This document shows, one piece after another, positions 33,325 through 41,923 of a DNA stretch of 64,000 bases. The DNA lies in contig JAJCYM010000045.1 in assembly GCA_029262895.1 (NCBI GenBank), forward strand, positions 62,001 to 126,000, given 5' to 3'. Both the position numbers and the translations under genes were made by a program. The stretch's first letter is position 1. Each line of letters begins with the position of its first letter. Under the pieces are notes generated by a model. The model was not told where the DNA came from and made no database searches. It saw only the letters and a list, made by a program, of their open reading frames with translations. This DNA comes from Roseivirga sp. Lineage in GTDB: Bacteria; Bacteroidota; Bacteroidia; Cytophagales; Cyclobacteriaceae.

Positions 33325-33355
33325 CGACCACTCTGCCACTCCTCTGTGTGTGATC

Positions 33356-33367
33356 TCCCGTTTGGGA
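33356..33367 (-). repeat. single mini-hairpin at the tRNA operon start
   Basis: TCCC-GTTT-GGGA forms a 4-bp stem like one half of the double-hairpin elements. It lies between the -7 element and the tRNA-Ser remnant. Confidence 0.5.
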
Positions 33368-33370
33368 CTG

Positions 33371-33399
33371 CAAAGATAGCTGTAATTTCTTTTTAGCAA
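33371..33399 (-). promoter_or_regulatory. canonical promoter of the tRNA operon
   Basis: On the minus strand, TTG (33397-33399) and TATCTTTG (33371-33378) are 18 nt apart, matching the Bacteroidota consensus. It drives the tRNA-Ser remnant, GIY-YIG gene, tRNA-Ser and tRNA-Glu leftward. Confidence 0.75.
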
Positions 33400-33415
33400 A
33401 AACTGTGTTCTAAAA

Positions 33416-34363
33416 TTATTGAATAACTTCCTTGCGCATGTCTGTTTTGACTTTATCAATGGCTGCATTCATTTCAAAACCAACCAAGAGAATCAGGGAC
33501 AAAAGAAAGAGCCAGACCATCAAAACCAGCAATGCCCCAATGGAACCGTAAAGGGTGTTATAGGTGCCAAAGTTGTTCACATAATAGAAAAGGCCGAAAG
33601 ACGCCAGGATACAGGTAAGGGCTGAGAATACTGATCCAATGCTAAAAAAATGCCAGCGCTTATGTACAGCTGGGGCAAAATAGTAAATAAAAGAAATGGC
33701 GATTTGGAAGATGGCAAACATCACCACAAAGCGCAGAATGAAAACCAGATCAATAGAAATTTTATCCGCAACCATGGATCTGATTTCCGAATCGTTTAAA
33801 AATTGCTGACCTACCACAAGCAAGGCTACTGCGGCAATAACAGAAAGAGCAAGAATGAAAATGAGGCCGGCAGCGATAAATCTCATTTTTAGAATGCCCC
33901 GTGTCTCCTTGGTTTTGTAACAGGCATTAAAAGCACTCATCAGGCTATTCATGCCATTGGTAGAGAGAAACAAGGCCAGAATGAAACCGAAAGACAGTAG
34001 GCCCCCTCTCTTTATAGCAATAATGTCATGAATGGTGGAATCAGCCGCGGCATACAAATCCTTAGGTAAAATGTCTTCCAGAAAGCCAATGATGACTTCG
34101 GTTGTTACATCTGGAAAGAAGTTCTGGATAAAGGGTACCAGGGTGAATAAAAATATAATGGCCGGAAATATCGCCATCGTGAAACTGAAGGCGACCCCGT
34201 TGGCCTTACTCAATAATTTGTCGCTGGACATTTTCTCTAGGAAAATGACGATCGCATCATATAGTCCGACTTGAGCTTTGCCCAGCTTAATACGCTGAAG
34301 GAAGGCGACAAACCTTATATAAGTTTTGTTTTGAATTACCCCGTTAATCAGCTTTTCCTTCAT
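33416..34363 (-). CDS. YihY/BrkB family inner-membrane protein
   Basis: A 315-residue integral membrane protein with about six hydrophobic helices. Family-typical sections are ANGVAFSFTMAIFPAIIFLF (residues 54-73), the GLLSFGFILALFLSTNG region, and the end GALLVLMVWLFLLSLILLVG. YihY/BrkB proteins are widespread and of uncertain role; they were once misassigned as RNase BN. It shares a 20-nt overlap with the thioesterase gene upstream, so they are co-transcribed with mltG. Confidence 0.85.
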   Translation of the reverse strand: MKEKLINGVIQNKTYIRFVAFLQRIKLGKAQVGLYDAIVIFLEKMSSDKLLSKANGVAFSFTMAIFPAIIFLFTLVPFIQNFFPDVTTEVIIGFLEDILPKDLYAAADSTIHDIIAIKRGGLLSFGFILALFLSTNGMNSLMSAFNACYKTKETRGILKMRFIAAGLIFILALSVIAAVALLVVGQQFLNDSEIRSMVADKISIDLVFILRFVVMFAIFQIAISFIYYFAPAVHKRWHFFSIGSVFSALTCILASFGLFYYVNNFGTYNTLYGSIGALLVLMVWLFLLSLILLVGFEMNAAIDKVKTDMRKEVIQ

Positions 34364-34766
34364 TAAAATAAGGTTTCAGGATAGTCAAAAGATGTTTCGG
34401 AGGGCGGCAAGGTCTTCGTGTTGAAGCATCTAGAAAAGCCAACATGGTCTCTCCTTCATGAATCATATCGCCTGACTCATTTATGAACTCATAATTGAAT
34501 GTGGTTTTTACCCCTGGCAATTTTTTTATGATCACCCTAACTGTTAACAGTTCATCGTACGAGGCCGGTTGAATAAACTTGGAGTGATTTTCCAGCACCG
34601 GCATAATAATGCCTTCTTCTTCTAATTCTTTATACCTGAACCCTGCGGCTCTGAGTGCTTCTACTCTGGCCACTTCATAATAAGTCGAATAGTTGCCATA
34701 GTAAACCATCCCCATTTGATCTGTTTCAGCATAGCGAACCCGAATCTGGACCTCAGCGCTAAACAT
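34344..34766 (-). CDS. hotdog-fold acyl-CoA thioesterase (YbgC/FadM type)
   Basis: A 140-residue single hotdog domain. The catalytic region is RYAETDQMGMVYYGNYSTYYE, visible as YAETDQMG (Asp near residue 16) and YYGNY, followed by the long helix RVEALRAAG. YbgC-type enzymes hydrolyse acyl-CoA or acyl-ACP and are linked to membrane lipid metabolism. It lies directly before the MltG stop/start junction (stop of mltG at 34767) and overlaps yihY, so it is the middle gene of an operon. Confidence 0.88.
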   Translation of the reverse strand: MFSAEVQIRVRYAETDQMGMVYYGNYSTYYEVARVEALRAAGFRYKELEEEGIIMPVLENHSKFIQPASYDELLTVRVIIKKLPGVKTTFNYEFINESGDMIHEGETMLAFLDASTRRPCRPPKHLLTILKPYFNEGKAD

Positions 34767-35801
34767 CTATCTGAAGATTCTTCTTTGATTCATGGCACGT
34801 TGAAAAAGCTTGGCATTTCTGTCGTGTTCTGCATAAGTTATTGCAAAACGATGGTAGCCTGAGAAGTCTTCCTTAGCACACATATATATATAGTTATGGA
34901 CCTCATGATTCAATACTGCCTCTAAGGAGGCCAGGGTAGGTAAATTGATCGGGCCTGGCGGCAGCCCTTTGTTCAGATAAGTGTTGTAAGGGCTTTCTAC
35001 TTTTTTATGTTCGTTCAAAACACGCTGTATGCTAAAATCCCCGACAGCGTACACCAGAGTGGGATCAGCCTGCAATGCGATATTTCTCTTTAGACGATTG
35101 AGATATAAGCCTGCAATTATAGGCCCCTCTTCTTTCTTTATACTTTCCGCCTGGACGATGGAGGCAAGCACAGATACTTCTGTGGGTGTCAGGTTAATGG
35201 CTTCGGCCTTGGCCTTTCTGTCAGCATTCCAGAAGCTGTTGTATTGATCATACATTTTCTGAAATAATTCTTCTGCCGTAATGGTCCAGTATACCTCATA
35301 GGTATTTGGAATAAATATGGAAAGCGCATTTTCGGAGTTCAGTCCGTATTTGGCCAGAAAATCATCATCATTAAGCAACGACTCGAAATCGTTAGTATTT
35401 ACACCGGTGTTGGCAGTGATTTTTTCCACCAGTTCGTTTTTGAGACGGACGTTGTTAAAGGTGATCCTTACAGGAGCCTGGGCACCTGCCCTCAGCATTC
35501 TGACGGCTTCAAGGTTGGTCATTCCCGGTTGTAGCTCATAAAGCCCTGGTTTAACCAATTTTTGGTAACCCAATACTTTTGAAACGAAACTGAAAGAAAT
35601 TACCTCTTGAATGATGTCATCATCATAGAGCATATTTCGAACGTCATCAAAAGTGTCATCATGATCGATGATAATGGCGGAAGCTTGTTTTTCCACCAAA
35701 ATATTTTCGCCATAAAAGACCTGATAAAAATAAAATGAGAAGGAGGTGAGAAGAATTGAAGACACCACCAACGTAATTGCAAAAATCTTTCTTTTCTTCA
35801 T
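34767..35801 (-). CDS. mltG: endolytic transglycosylase MltG
   Basis: A 344-residue protein with an N-terminal membrane anchor (residues 7-29), a LysM-like part with GLYELQPGMTN, and the YceG/MltG catalytic domain. The catalytic Glu lies in ASIVQAESIK (about residue 217); LYLNRL, LQADPTLVYA and SPYNTY...GLPPGPI are family signatures. MltG cuts nascent peptidoglycan in the periplasm to end glycan strands. The start is supported by a -7 element 8 nt upstream. It heads the operon with the thioesterase and YihY. Confidence 0.93.
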   Translation of the reverse strand: MKKRKIFAITLVVSSILLTSFSFYFYQVFYGENILVEKQASAIIIDHDDTFDDVRNMLYDDDIIQEVISFSFVSKVLGYQKLVKPGLYELQPGMTNLEAVRMLRAGAQAPVRITFNNVRLKNELVEKITANTGVNTNDFESLLNDDDFLAKYGLNSENALSIFIPNTYEVYWTITAEELFQKMYDQYNSFWNADRKAKAEAINLTPTEVSVLASIVQAESIKKEEGPIIAGLYLNRLKRNIALQADPTLVYAVGDFSIQRVLNEHKKVESPYNTYLNKGLPPGPINLPTLASLEAVLNHEVHNYIYMCAKEDFSGYHRFAITYAEHDRNAKLFQRAMNQRRIFR

Positions 35802-35808
35802 ACAGGCG

Positions 35809-35816
35809 CAAAAATA
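35809..35816 (-). promoter_or_regulatory. -7 element for mltG
   Basis: TATTTTTG on the minus strand, 7 nt before the mltG start codon, so the leader is short or absent. Confidence 0.45.
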
Positions 35817-35855
35817 AGCAATTTGTTCTAACTTCGATTCCTTAGTTAAGTGTTC

Positions 35856-36479
35856 ATGTCTGCTAAATTCATCAAATTATATGCTGATAATCCTGAGCAA
35901 AAGAAACTCGAGATTATTGTTGATACCTTGAAAAGTGGCGGAGTTATTATCTATCCGACTGATACTGTTTATGGAATTGGGTGTGATTTTTCCAATGCCA
36001 AGGCTGTTCAGCGCATCTGCCAATTGAAAAATGTAAAACCGGATAAACTATCTTTTATCTGCTACGACTTAAGTGAAATATCCGCTTATGTCAAGAACTT
36101 GAGTACTCCTGCCTTCAAAATTATGAAGAAGGCACTGCCCGGCCCGTTTACTTTTCTTCTGGCTTCCAGCAGCAATGTGCCGAAAGTATTGAATGCCAAG
36201 AAGAAGACTGTGGGCATTAGAATTCCGGATAACAACATACCACGAGAGCTGGTGAAACAATTGGGCAATCCAATCATTACCGGATCCATCCACGATGAAG
36301 ATGAAATTGTTGAATACTCCACTGATCCCGAATTGATCTATGAGAAATATGAAAATCAGGTAGATATTGTCATTGATGGTGGTTATGGTGGTAACGTGGC
36401 GTCCACGGTGGTAGACTGCACGAATGACGACTTTCAAGTGGTAAGACAAGGCCTTGGAGATCTAAGCCAGTTTATTTGA
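35856..36479 (+). CDS. L-threonylcarbamoyladenylate synthase-type protein (TsaC/Sua5/YrdC)
   Basis: A 207-residue YrdC-domain protein from the ATG at 35856 (a GTG two codons upstream is less likely). Motifs are [17 protein letters not shown] (residues 28-44), KPDKLSF, the PGPFTFLL strand and GIRIPDN. TsaC makes threonylcarbamoyl-AMP from Thr, bicarbonate and ATP for t6A37 in tRNAs. The sequence DKLSF replaces the KxRP-type substrate motif of many TsaC proteins and fits the YciO/Sua5-like subgroup, so it might be the YciO paralogue. It overlaps the WbqC gene. Confidence 0.82.
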   Translation: MSAKFIKLYADNPEQKKLEIIVDTLKSGGVIIYPTDTVYGIGCDFSNAKAVQRICQLKNVKPDKLSFICYDLSEISAYVKNLSTPAFKIMKKALPGPFTFLLASSSNVPKVLNAKKKTVGIRIPDNNIPRELVKQLGNPIITGSIHDEDEIVEYSTDPELIYEKYENQVDIVIDGGYGGNVASTVVDCTNDDFQVVRQGLGDLSQFI

Positions 36480-37108
36480 TGAATGCCATATTAATAGACT
36501 TGCAATACCTGCCACCAGTGGCCTATTTCTCGGCTATTCTTGCAGCCGATAAGGTGATTATTGAATCCCATGAGCACTTTGTTAAACAAACCTATCGCAA
36601 TCGCTGCAAGATTTTAACATCAACCAAAGTACTCGCGCTACCCGTACCGGTTCATCATCAGGGAAAGAAAATCCCGATTCAGGAGTTGAAAATCGATTAT
36701 ATTCAGAAGTGGCAAAATAACCATTGGCGATCTATAGAAGCTGCTTATCGTAATAGTCCTTTTTTCGACTATTATTCAGACTCCTTGAAGGATATCATTT
36801 ATAGCAATACCCAAAATTTGTTCGAATTGAATAATCAGTTGCTGACATTATGTCTTAAATATTTACAGATTGACACGCCAATTGAATATTCTGAGAAGTA
36901 CCATATTGAACCCGAATCAGGCATTACCGACCTCAGGTCTGTTATTCATCCAAAAAAATCGACTTTGGACATTCAATGGTTTGACGCCAGACCATATCAT
37001 CAGATATTTGGCAAAGACTTTGCAACAAACCTGTCCATCATAGATCTTTTGTTTTGTGAGGGCCCAAGGGCATTAGAGGTATTGACAAGTTCAATTGTCA
37101 CTTCATAG
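36479..37108 (+). CDS. WbqC family protein
   Basis: A 209-residue protein from the ATG at 36479, overlapping the previous stop by 1 nt (TGATG). It shows the WbqC-family start LIDLQYLPPVAYFSAIL, the central NRCKILTSTKVLALPVPV strand region, and a W-rich segment QNNHWRSIEAAYRNSPFFDYY (seen in two parts). WbqC-like proteins occur in polysaccharide clusters and in Bacteroidota beside YrdC genes; their reaction is unclear. Confidence 0.85.
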   Translation: MNAILIDLQYLPPVAYFSAILAADKVIIESHEHFVKQTYRNRCKILTSTKVLALPVPVHHQGKKIPIQELKIDYIQKWQNNHWRSIEAAYRNSPFFDYYSDSLKDIIYSNTQNLFELNNQLLTLCLKYLQIDTPIEYSEKYHIEPESGITDLRSVIHPKKSTLDIQWFDARPYHQIFGKDFATNLSIIDLLFCEGPRALEVLTSSIVTS

Positions 37109-37225
37109 AACTATTAGGTTTTGTAGAACTAATACGTTTTTGATTTCGTTTTCCCATAGATCATTAAAATTTAGTACATTGATCACAGGGTTCGAAACCA
37201 AGTAAAAACCATTCTAAAGGACTAA

Positions 37226-39799
37226 ATGGAAGCAAAATTTTCAAATAGAGTAAAAGAAGTAATCTCTCTAAGCAGAGAGGAAGCCCTACGTTTAGGCCAT
37301 GATTACATAGGTACTGAGCATCTTTTACTTGGTATGATAAGAGAAGGTGAGGGAGTTGCAGTAAGCATTTTGAAAAAACTGGGTACTTCTTTGGAAGAGT
37401 TGAGAGAGGCCGTGGAAAGGGCGACCAAAGGAACAGCCAATCACAATGTGAAAAATCTGGCCAATATTCCTCTGACAAGACAATCTGAAAAAGTATTGAA
37501 GATTACTTATTTAGAGGCAAAGATTTTCAAGAGTCAGCTCATAGGAACAGAACATTTACTACTGTCCATCCTTAGGGATGAGGACAATATAGCCACACAA
37601 ATTTTGGAGAAATTCGATGTTAACTACGAAGTAGTCAAAGAGATGTTGGAATATCAAACTGACAATCCAATTGCCTCATCAGACACTGATGATGGTGATG
37701 ATGAAGAATCTTCAAAGATGTTTGGAGGAGGAAGTAGCGGTGGAGGTTCAGGTGATAAACCGAGTGGTAAAGGCTCAGAGAAATCCAGGACACCGGTGCT
37801 GGATAACTTCGGTAGAGATTTAACCAAGTATGCTGAGGATGGTAAGCTTGACCCAATTGTTGGACGTGACAAGGAGATAGAAAGAGTAGCCCAAATTCTG
37901 AGTAGAAGAAAGAAAAACAATCCAATTCTTATAGGAGAGCCCGGTGTTGGTAAAAGTGCAATTGCTGAAGGCTTGGCCTTGAGGATAATTCAAAAGAAAG
38001 TATCACGTGTGCTCTTTGGTAAAAGAGTGGTTACGCTGGATCTGGCTTCGCTTGTAGCTGGCACCAAATACCGTGGCCAGTTTGAAGAGCGCATGAAAGC
38101 GGTAATGAATGAACTGGAGAAATCTCCGGAAGTAATATTATTCATTGACGAATTACACACCATTGTAGGAGCTGGCGGAGCATCGGGGTCGTTAGACGCT
38201 TCTAATATGTTCAAACCTGCACTAGCCAGGGGAGAAATCCAATGTATTGGGGCAACCACATTGGATGAATACCGGCAGTATATTGAGAAAGATGGTGCTT
38301 TAGCCAGAAGGTTCCAGCAGGTTATGGTTGATCCGACAACCCCTGAGGAAACCATTCAGATATTGGAGAATATTAAAGAGAAATATGAGGAGCATCATCA
38401 TGTGAACTATACCACCGAGGCACTGGCCAATTGCGTGACATTGTCTGACCGGTATATTTCAGATAGGTTTTTGCCAGACAAGGCAATAGACGTGATGGAT
38501 GAAGCAGGTGCAAGGGTGCACATCAATAACATTCATGTTCCTGACGATATCGTGAAGTTGGAAGAGTCCATAGAGGATGTGAAGAAGGAGAAGAATCGTG
38601 TGGTGAAAAGCCAAAAATATGAAGAGGCAGCCCAGCTACGTGATAAAGAGAAAAAACTGATTGATCAACTTGATAGGGCTAAGGCCAAGTGGGAAGACGA
38701 AAGCAAGGCCCAACGATTTACGGTTGATGAAGAGAGCGTAGCGGAAGTAATCGCTATGATGACGGGAATACCTACCAAAAGGGTTGCTCAAAAAGAGCAG
38801 CACAAATTGGTTGGAATGGGCACAGATTTGAAGGGCAGGGTTATTGGCCAGGATGAAGCCATTGATAAACTCACCAAGGCGATTCAACGGACTCGTGTAG
38901 GATTGAAAGATCCGAGCAAGCCGATTGGAACATTTGTATTCCTCGGACCAACTGGTGTTGGTAAGACAGAATTGGCAAAAGTACTTTCGTCCTACCTATT
39001 CGATAAAGATGATTCACTGGTCAGAATTGACATGAGTGAATACATGGAGAAGTTTTCAGTTTCGCGACTGGTAGGAGCACCTCCGGGATATGTAGGTTAT
39101 GAAGAAGGTGGGCAGCTTACTGAAAAGGTGAGAAGGAAGCCATATTCTGTAGTACTTCTGGACGAGATTGAAAAAGCTCACCCTGATGTCTTTAACATAT
39201 TACTGCAAGTACTTGACGATGGTATTTTGACTGACGGCCTTGGAAGAAGGGTTGACTTTAGAAATACCATTGTGATCATGACCTCTAATATTGGGGTTCG
39301 TGACCTGAAAGACTTTGGATCAGGTATTGGTTTTAGCTCACAGTCCAAAAAAGAGGATGAAGAGGCCATTATGAGAGACACTATTCAGAAAGCACTGAAA
39401 AAGACTTTTAGTCCTGAATTCCTGAACAGGTTGGATGATGTGATCATCTTTAACTCTCTAAAAAGAGAAGACATCCATAAGATCATCGATATTTCACTTG
39501 GCAAATTGTTGTTGAGAATTGAGGCCATGGGTTATAAGGTGAAGTTGACTGAAAAGGCCAAGGATTTCTTGGCGGAGAAGGGCTATGACCCACAGTATGG
39601 TGCAAGACCTTTGAATCGAGCCATTCAAAAATACCTGGAAGACCAGGTGGCAGAAGAGATTCTGAAAGGAGATATCAAGGAAGGAGATACCCTAATGGCT
39701 GATCATGATGGCTCGGCAGAAGAACTGACCATTAAGATTCGAAAGAAAAGAGTGAAGAAACCCAAAGAGCCTAAAGAACAGGAAGGTTCTGAAGAATAG
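37226..39799 (+). CDS. clpC: ATP-dependent Clp protease ATP-binding subunit ClpC
   Basis: An 857-residue Hsp100 protein. Residues 3-140 hold two Clp N repeats. Residues about 165-190 are a Gly/Ser/Lys linker that is longer than in many ClpC proteins. AAA module 1 has Walker A GEPGVGKS (about 237); the middle domain has a UVR motif (YEEAAQLRDKEKKL); AAA module 2 has Walker A GPTGVGKT (about 574) and DEIEKAHPDVF. ClpC unfolds substrates for ClpP. The C-terminal tail is Lys/Glu-rich. A strong terminator follows 5 nt after the stop codon. Confidence 0.97.
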   Translation: MEAKFSNRVKEVISLSREEALRLGHDYIGTEHLLLGMIREGEGVAVSILKKLGTSLEELREAVERATKGTANHNVKNLANIPLTRQSEKVLKITYLEAKIFKSQLIGTEHLLLSILRDEDNIATQILEKFDVNYEVVKEMLEYQTDNPIASSDTDDGDDEESSKMFGGGSSGGGSGDKPSGKGSEKSRTPVLDNFGRDLTKYAEDGKLDPIVGRDKEIERVAQILSRRKKNNPILIGEPGVGKSAIAEGLALRIIQKKVSRVLFGKRVVTLDLASLVAGTKYRGQFEERMKAVMNELEKSPEVILFIDELHTIVGAGGASGSLDASNMFKPALARGEIQCIGATTLDEYRQYIEKDGALARRFQQVMVDPTTPEETIQILENIKEKYEEHHHVNYTTEALANCVTLSDRYISDRFLPDKAIDVMDEAGARVHINNIHVPDDIVKLEESIEDVKKEKNRVVKSQKYEEAAQLRDKEKKLIDQLDRAKAKWEDESKAQRFTVDEESVAEVIAMMTGIPTKRVAQKEQHKLVGMGTDLKGRVIGQDEAIDKLTKAIQRTRVGLKDPSKPIGTFVFLGPTGVGKTELAKVLSSYLFDKDDSLVRIDMSEYMEKFSVSRLVGAPPGYVGYEEGGQLTEKVRRKPYSVVLLDEIEKAHPDVFNILLQVLDDGILTDGLGRRVDFRNTIVIMTSNIGVRDLKDFGSGIGFSSQSKKEDEEAIMRDTIQKALKKTFSPEFLNRLDDVIIFNSLKREDIHKIIDISLGKLLLRIEAMGYKVKLTEKAKDFLAEKGYDPQYGARPLNRAIQKYLEDQVAEEILKGDIKEGDTLMADHDGSAEELTIKIRKKRVKKPKEPKEQEGSEE

Positions 39800-39804
39800 A
39801 TAAA

Positions 39805-39836
39805 AACCTCCGTCTGAAAAGATGGAGGTTTTTTGT
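39805..39836 (+). terminator. clpC terminator
   Basis: An 11-bp stem (39805-39815 with 39820-39830, one wobble pair) with a GAAA tetraloop is followed by a T-run. An almost identical hairpin recurs at 40072 within the tandem duplication. Confidence 0.9.
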
Positions 39837-40354
39837 TGTATGACCGGTCAGACCGCTCTTTCGAAAAGCAGATAGCGGTCAGACCGATTCTTTCTCCGCA
39901 AACTTTTTTTGCTGAGGCACGAAGCATCTCTTGCTCAACCCGACAAATGCGCCCGAAATCCCAAATACCAAGCACTTAACATCAAAAAATAAAATTCCAA
40001 GCACCAAATTCCAAAGCCTGGAACTAAGAAGAGATTCTTCGTGCCTCAGAATGAAAAAAAGGCTTGTGCATACCTCCGTCTGAAAAGATGGAGGTTTTTT
40101 GTTGTATGACCGGTCAGACCGCTCTTTCGAAGTGCAGATAGCGGTCAGACCGATCCTTTCTTCGCAAACTTTTTTTGCTGAGGCACGAAGCGTCTTTTTT
40201 CAATCCGATGAATGCGCCCGAAATCCCAAATACCAAGCACTTAACATCAAAAAATAAAATTCCAAGCACGAAATTCCAAAGCTCTAAATCTGAAATTTTG
40301 AATCTATTCTAATCAGAAAGAGATTCTTCGTACCTCAGAATGAAAAAAAGACTT
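39806..40354. repeat. tandem duplication of a 266-bp unit
   Basis: Copy 1 starts at 39806 and copy 2 at 40072; they match closely through the terminator, two CGGTCAGACCG palindromes, the AATGCGCCCGAAATCCC block and the ending ATTCTTCGTGCCTCAG. Copy 2 is a little longer near 40285-40315. Each copy carries an inverted repeat; in copy 1, 39912-39931 and 40030-40049 match at 19 of 20. No gene was seen. Confidence 0.85.
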
Positions 40355-40424
40355 GGTCACCAATCATCTCTAAACCTCCTCAATAAACACTGACCCTAAA
40401 GTTCAGCGTATGGTGGGTGGGGAT

Positions 40425-40544
40425 CCAACATCAGCGTGACCGTCAGCCAAAACAGCTGGTAAAAGGAGCACAAGCTCACCTGATGGTTTTGATGTTGGTG
40501 TCTTTTCTTTTGTTACTTTTCTTTGGTCATACAAAGAAAAGTAA
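40425..40544. repeat. double inverted-repeat intergenic element
   Basis: Arms CCAACATCA (40425-40433) and TGATGTTGG (40490-40498) enclose 56 nt. A second pair, TTACTTTTCTTT (40513-40524) and AAAGAAAAGTAA (40533-40544), forms a 12-bp stem with 8-nt loop. Similar hairpins are, from memory, recurrent in Bacteroidota intergenic DNA. Confidence 0.6.
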
Positions 40545-40681
40545 AGAGTTCTGTTGTGTGGGCAAAGTATAGATAGTTTCCTGGGGGTCTTCTGTATAAA
40601 TCTATTTCAAGATTCTGCGTGCCTAAGAATGGAAAAAAGGCTTGTGCAGAGACCTTGCGCTGCAAATAATCTTTTGCCGCT

Positions 40682-41827
40682 TTAATAATTCAACTCCTTA
40701 ATGATACCCCAAAACATCTTGACCCCAGTCTCAATTAACTCATCAGGAAAATCATAATCGGGATTATGTAAGGCTGGTTGTTCCAACCCAGACCCCAAAC
40801 CAAACATGGCTCCCTTGGATTGTTGAAGAAAGAGTCCGAAGTCCTCAGACCATCGATTGGGTTTAGGAAGTGAAATGGCTATGAGCCCAGATTCGATAGC
40901 TGCTTTTTCGATGAGATCAACTTGAGCATCGTGATTAATAGTAGCATCAAATGCCTCATGTCCTGAGATTTCCACTTTGAGATTGGATGCAGCCTTAGTC
41001 ACATTATGCTCGATTAATTTTACCAACCGCCTTAAATCCTGATCCGAATAAGCCCTTATGGTCAGGTATATTTCGGCATTGGCTGGGCTAATGCCAAAGG
41101 TCTTTTCACCAATTTGAGTATGGGTGAGGGTGACCAGAACAAAGTCGCTGAATTCTGTTGAATGATTTTGAGGGATGTCTATCAGTTTGGGTATTAGCTT
41201 TGCAACGGCCAGTGCTGGTGAAACACCATTTTCAGGTTCACTGGCGTGTGCTGTGATGCCTGACAATTTGATTTTTAAACCTTTGGAAGCAGCGCAAAAA
41301 GTGCCTTTTTTTAAAAGGACATGGTGCAAAGGATATCCTGGTAGATTGTGGAGGGCAAAAATATGGTCCGGTTGAATATCTTTGAATCTGGGATCGTCCA
41401 AAACCCAGCGTGCGCCCTGGCCCGTTTCTTCAGCCGGCTGAAATAGTAAGATCACTCTGCCGCTCTGCGAAGGATTTTCATGCAGTAGCCGAGCTAGTCC
41501 ACAAACAATTGCCATGTGGCCATCATGTCCGCATTTGTGTGAAACACCAGGTGTCGAAGATTTGTAATGGAGATCGGAGTTTGCCTCGACAATGGGCAGG
41601 GCATCCAGTTCACATCTGATCATTGTTGTCTCGCCAGGGGAGTACCCTGCGAACACGGCAGCGACTCCATTCTTGCCTAAGCTCTCCAATAGCAAATCAG
41701 GATTATGGCGCTTTAAGTAATCAGCAATAAAAGCTGCCGTATCTTCTTCTTTTCCTGAAAGCTCAGGCTGTTGATGCAAGCGATGCCTTAGTTCGATTAA
41801 TTCTACCAAATGAGCCCTGTCAAGCAT
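40682..41827 (-). CDS. M20 family amidohydrolase
   Basis: A 381-residue protein starting MLDRAHLVELIELRHRLHQ at 41827; the frame upstream to 41902 crosses a terminator and is unlikely to be coding. M20D motifs: RHRLHQQPELSGKE near the N-terminus, RCELDALP, HKCGHDGHMA (metal ligands about residues 95-104), and PAEETGQGA (catalytic Glu-Glu). These are N-acyl-amino acid or aminoacylase-type hydrolases with a di-metal centre. The dimerisation domain spans about 180-290. Substrate is not determinable. Confidence 0.9.
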   Translation of the reverse strand: MLDRAHLVELIELRHRLHQQPELSGKEEDTAAFIADYLKRHNPDLLLESLGKNGVAAVFAGYSPGETTMIRCELDALPIVEANSDLHYKSSTPGVSHKCGHDGHMAIVCGLARLLHENPSQSGRVILLFQPAEETGQGARWVLDDPRFKDIQPDHIFALHNLPGYPLHHVLLKKGTFCAASKGLKIKLSGITAHASEPENGVSPALAVAKLIPKLIDIPQNHSTEFSDFVLVTLTHTQIGEKTFGISPANAEIYLTIRAYSDQDLRRLVKLIEHNVTKAASNLKVEISGHEAFDATINHDAQVDLIEKAAIESGLIAISLPKPNRWSEDFGLFLQQSKGAMFGLGSGLEQPALHNPDYDFPDELIETGVKMFWGIIKELNY

Positions 41828-41864
41828 ATGCCAATATAAAAAGGCTGGTTTACAATTAGATAAA

Positions 41865-41895
41865 AATAAAAAGGGAAGTCCCGTTTGGACCTCCC
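41865..41895 (-). terminator. terminator of the cytochrome c peroxidase gene
   Basis: On the minus strand a 9-bp stem (41887-41895 with 41873-41881, one G-T pair) is followed by TTTTTATTTTTA. It lies 29 nt after the peroxidase stop codon. Confidence 0.75.
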
Positions 41896-41923
41896 TCTTC
41901 AACCAAATAGTGTATGAAACTAT

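Larger units (their letters stand above)
33231..33345 (-). pseudogene. tRNA-Ser remnant with two double-hairpin insertions
   Basis: From the 5' end at 33345 it matches the intact tRNA-Ser through acceptor 5' strand, D arm, anticodon arm and variable arm, then stops in the T loop near 33231; the 3' acceptor strand is missing. Two 22-nt segments interrupt it: 33303-33324 in the D loop and 33266-33287 in the anticodon loop. Outside these, it differs from the intact copy by only a few bases in the variable arm. It cannot form a functional tRNA. Confidence 0.85.

Noticed and set aside
33190-33468. 92-codon minus-strand frame across the tRNA-Ser remnant
   Set aside because: It translates the tRNA remnant and hairpin insertions and overlaps the YihY and GIY-YIG genes in other frames; not a plausible protein.
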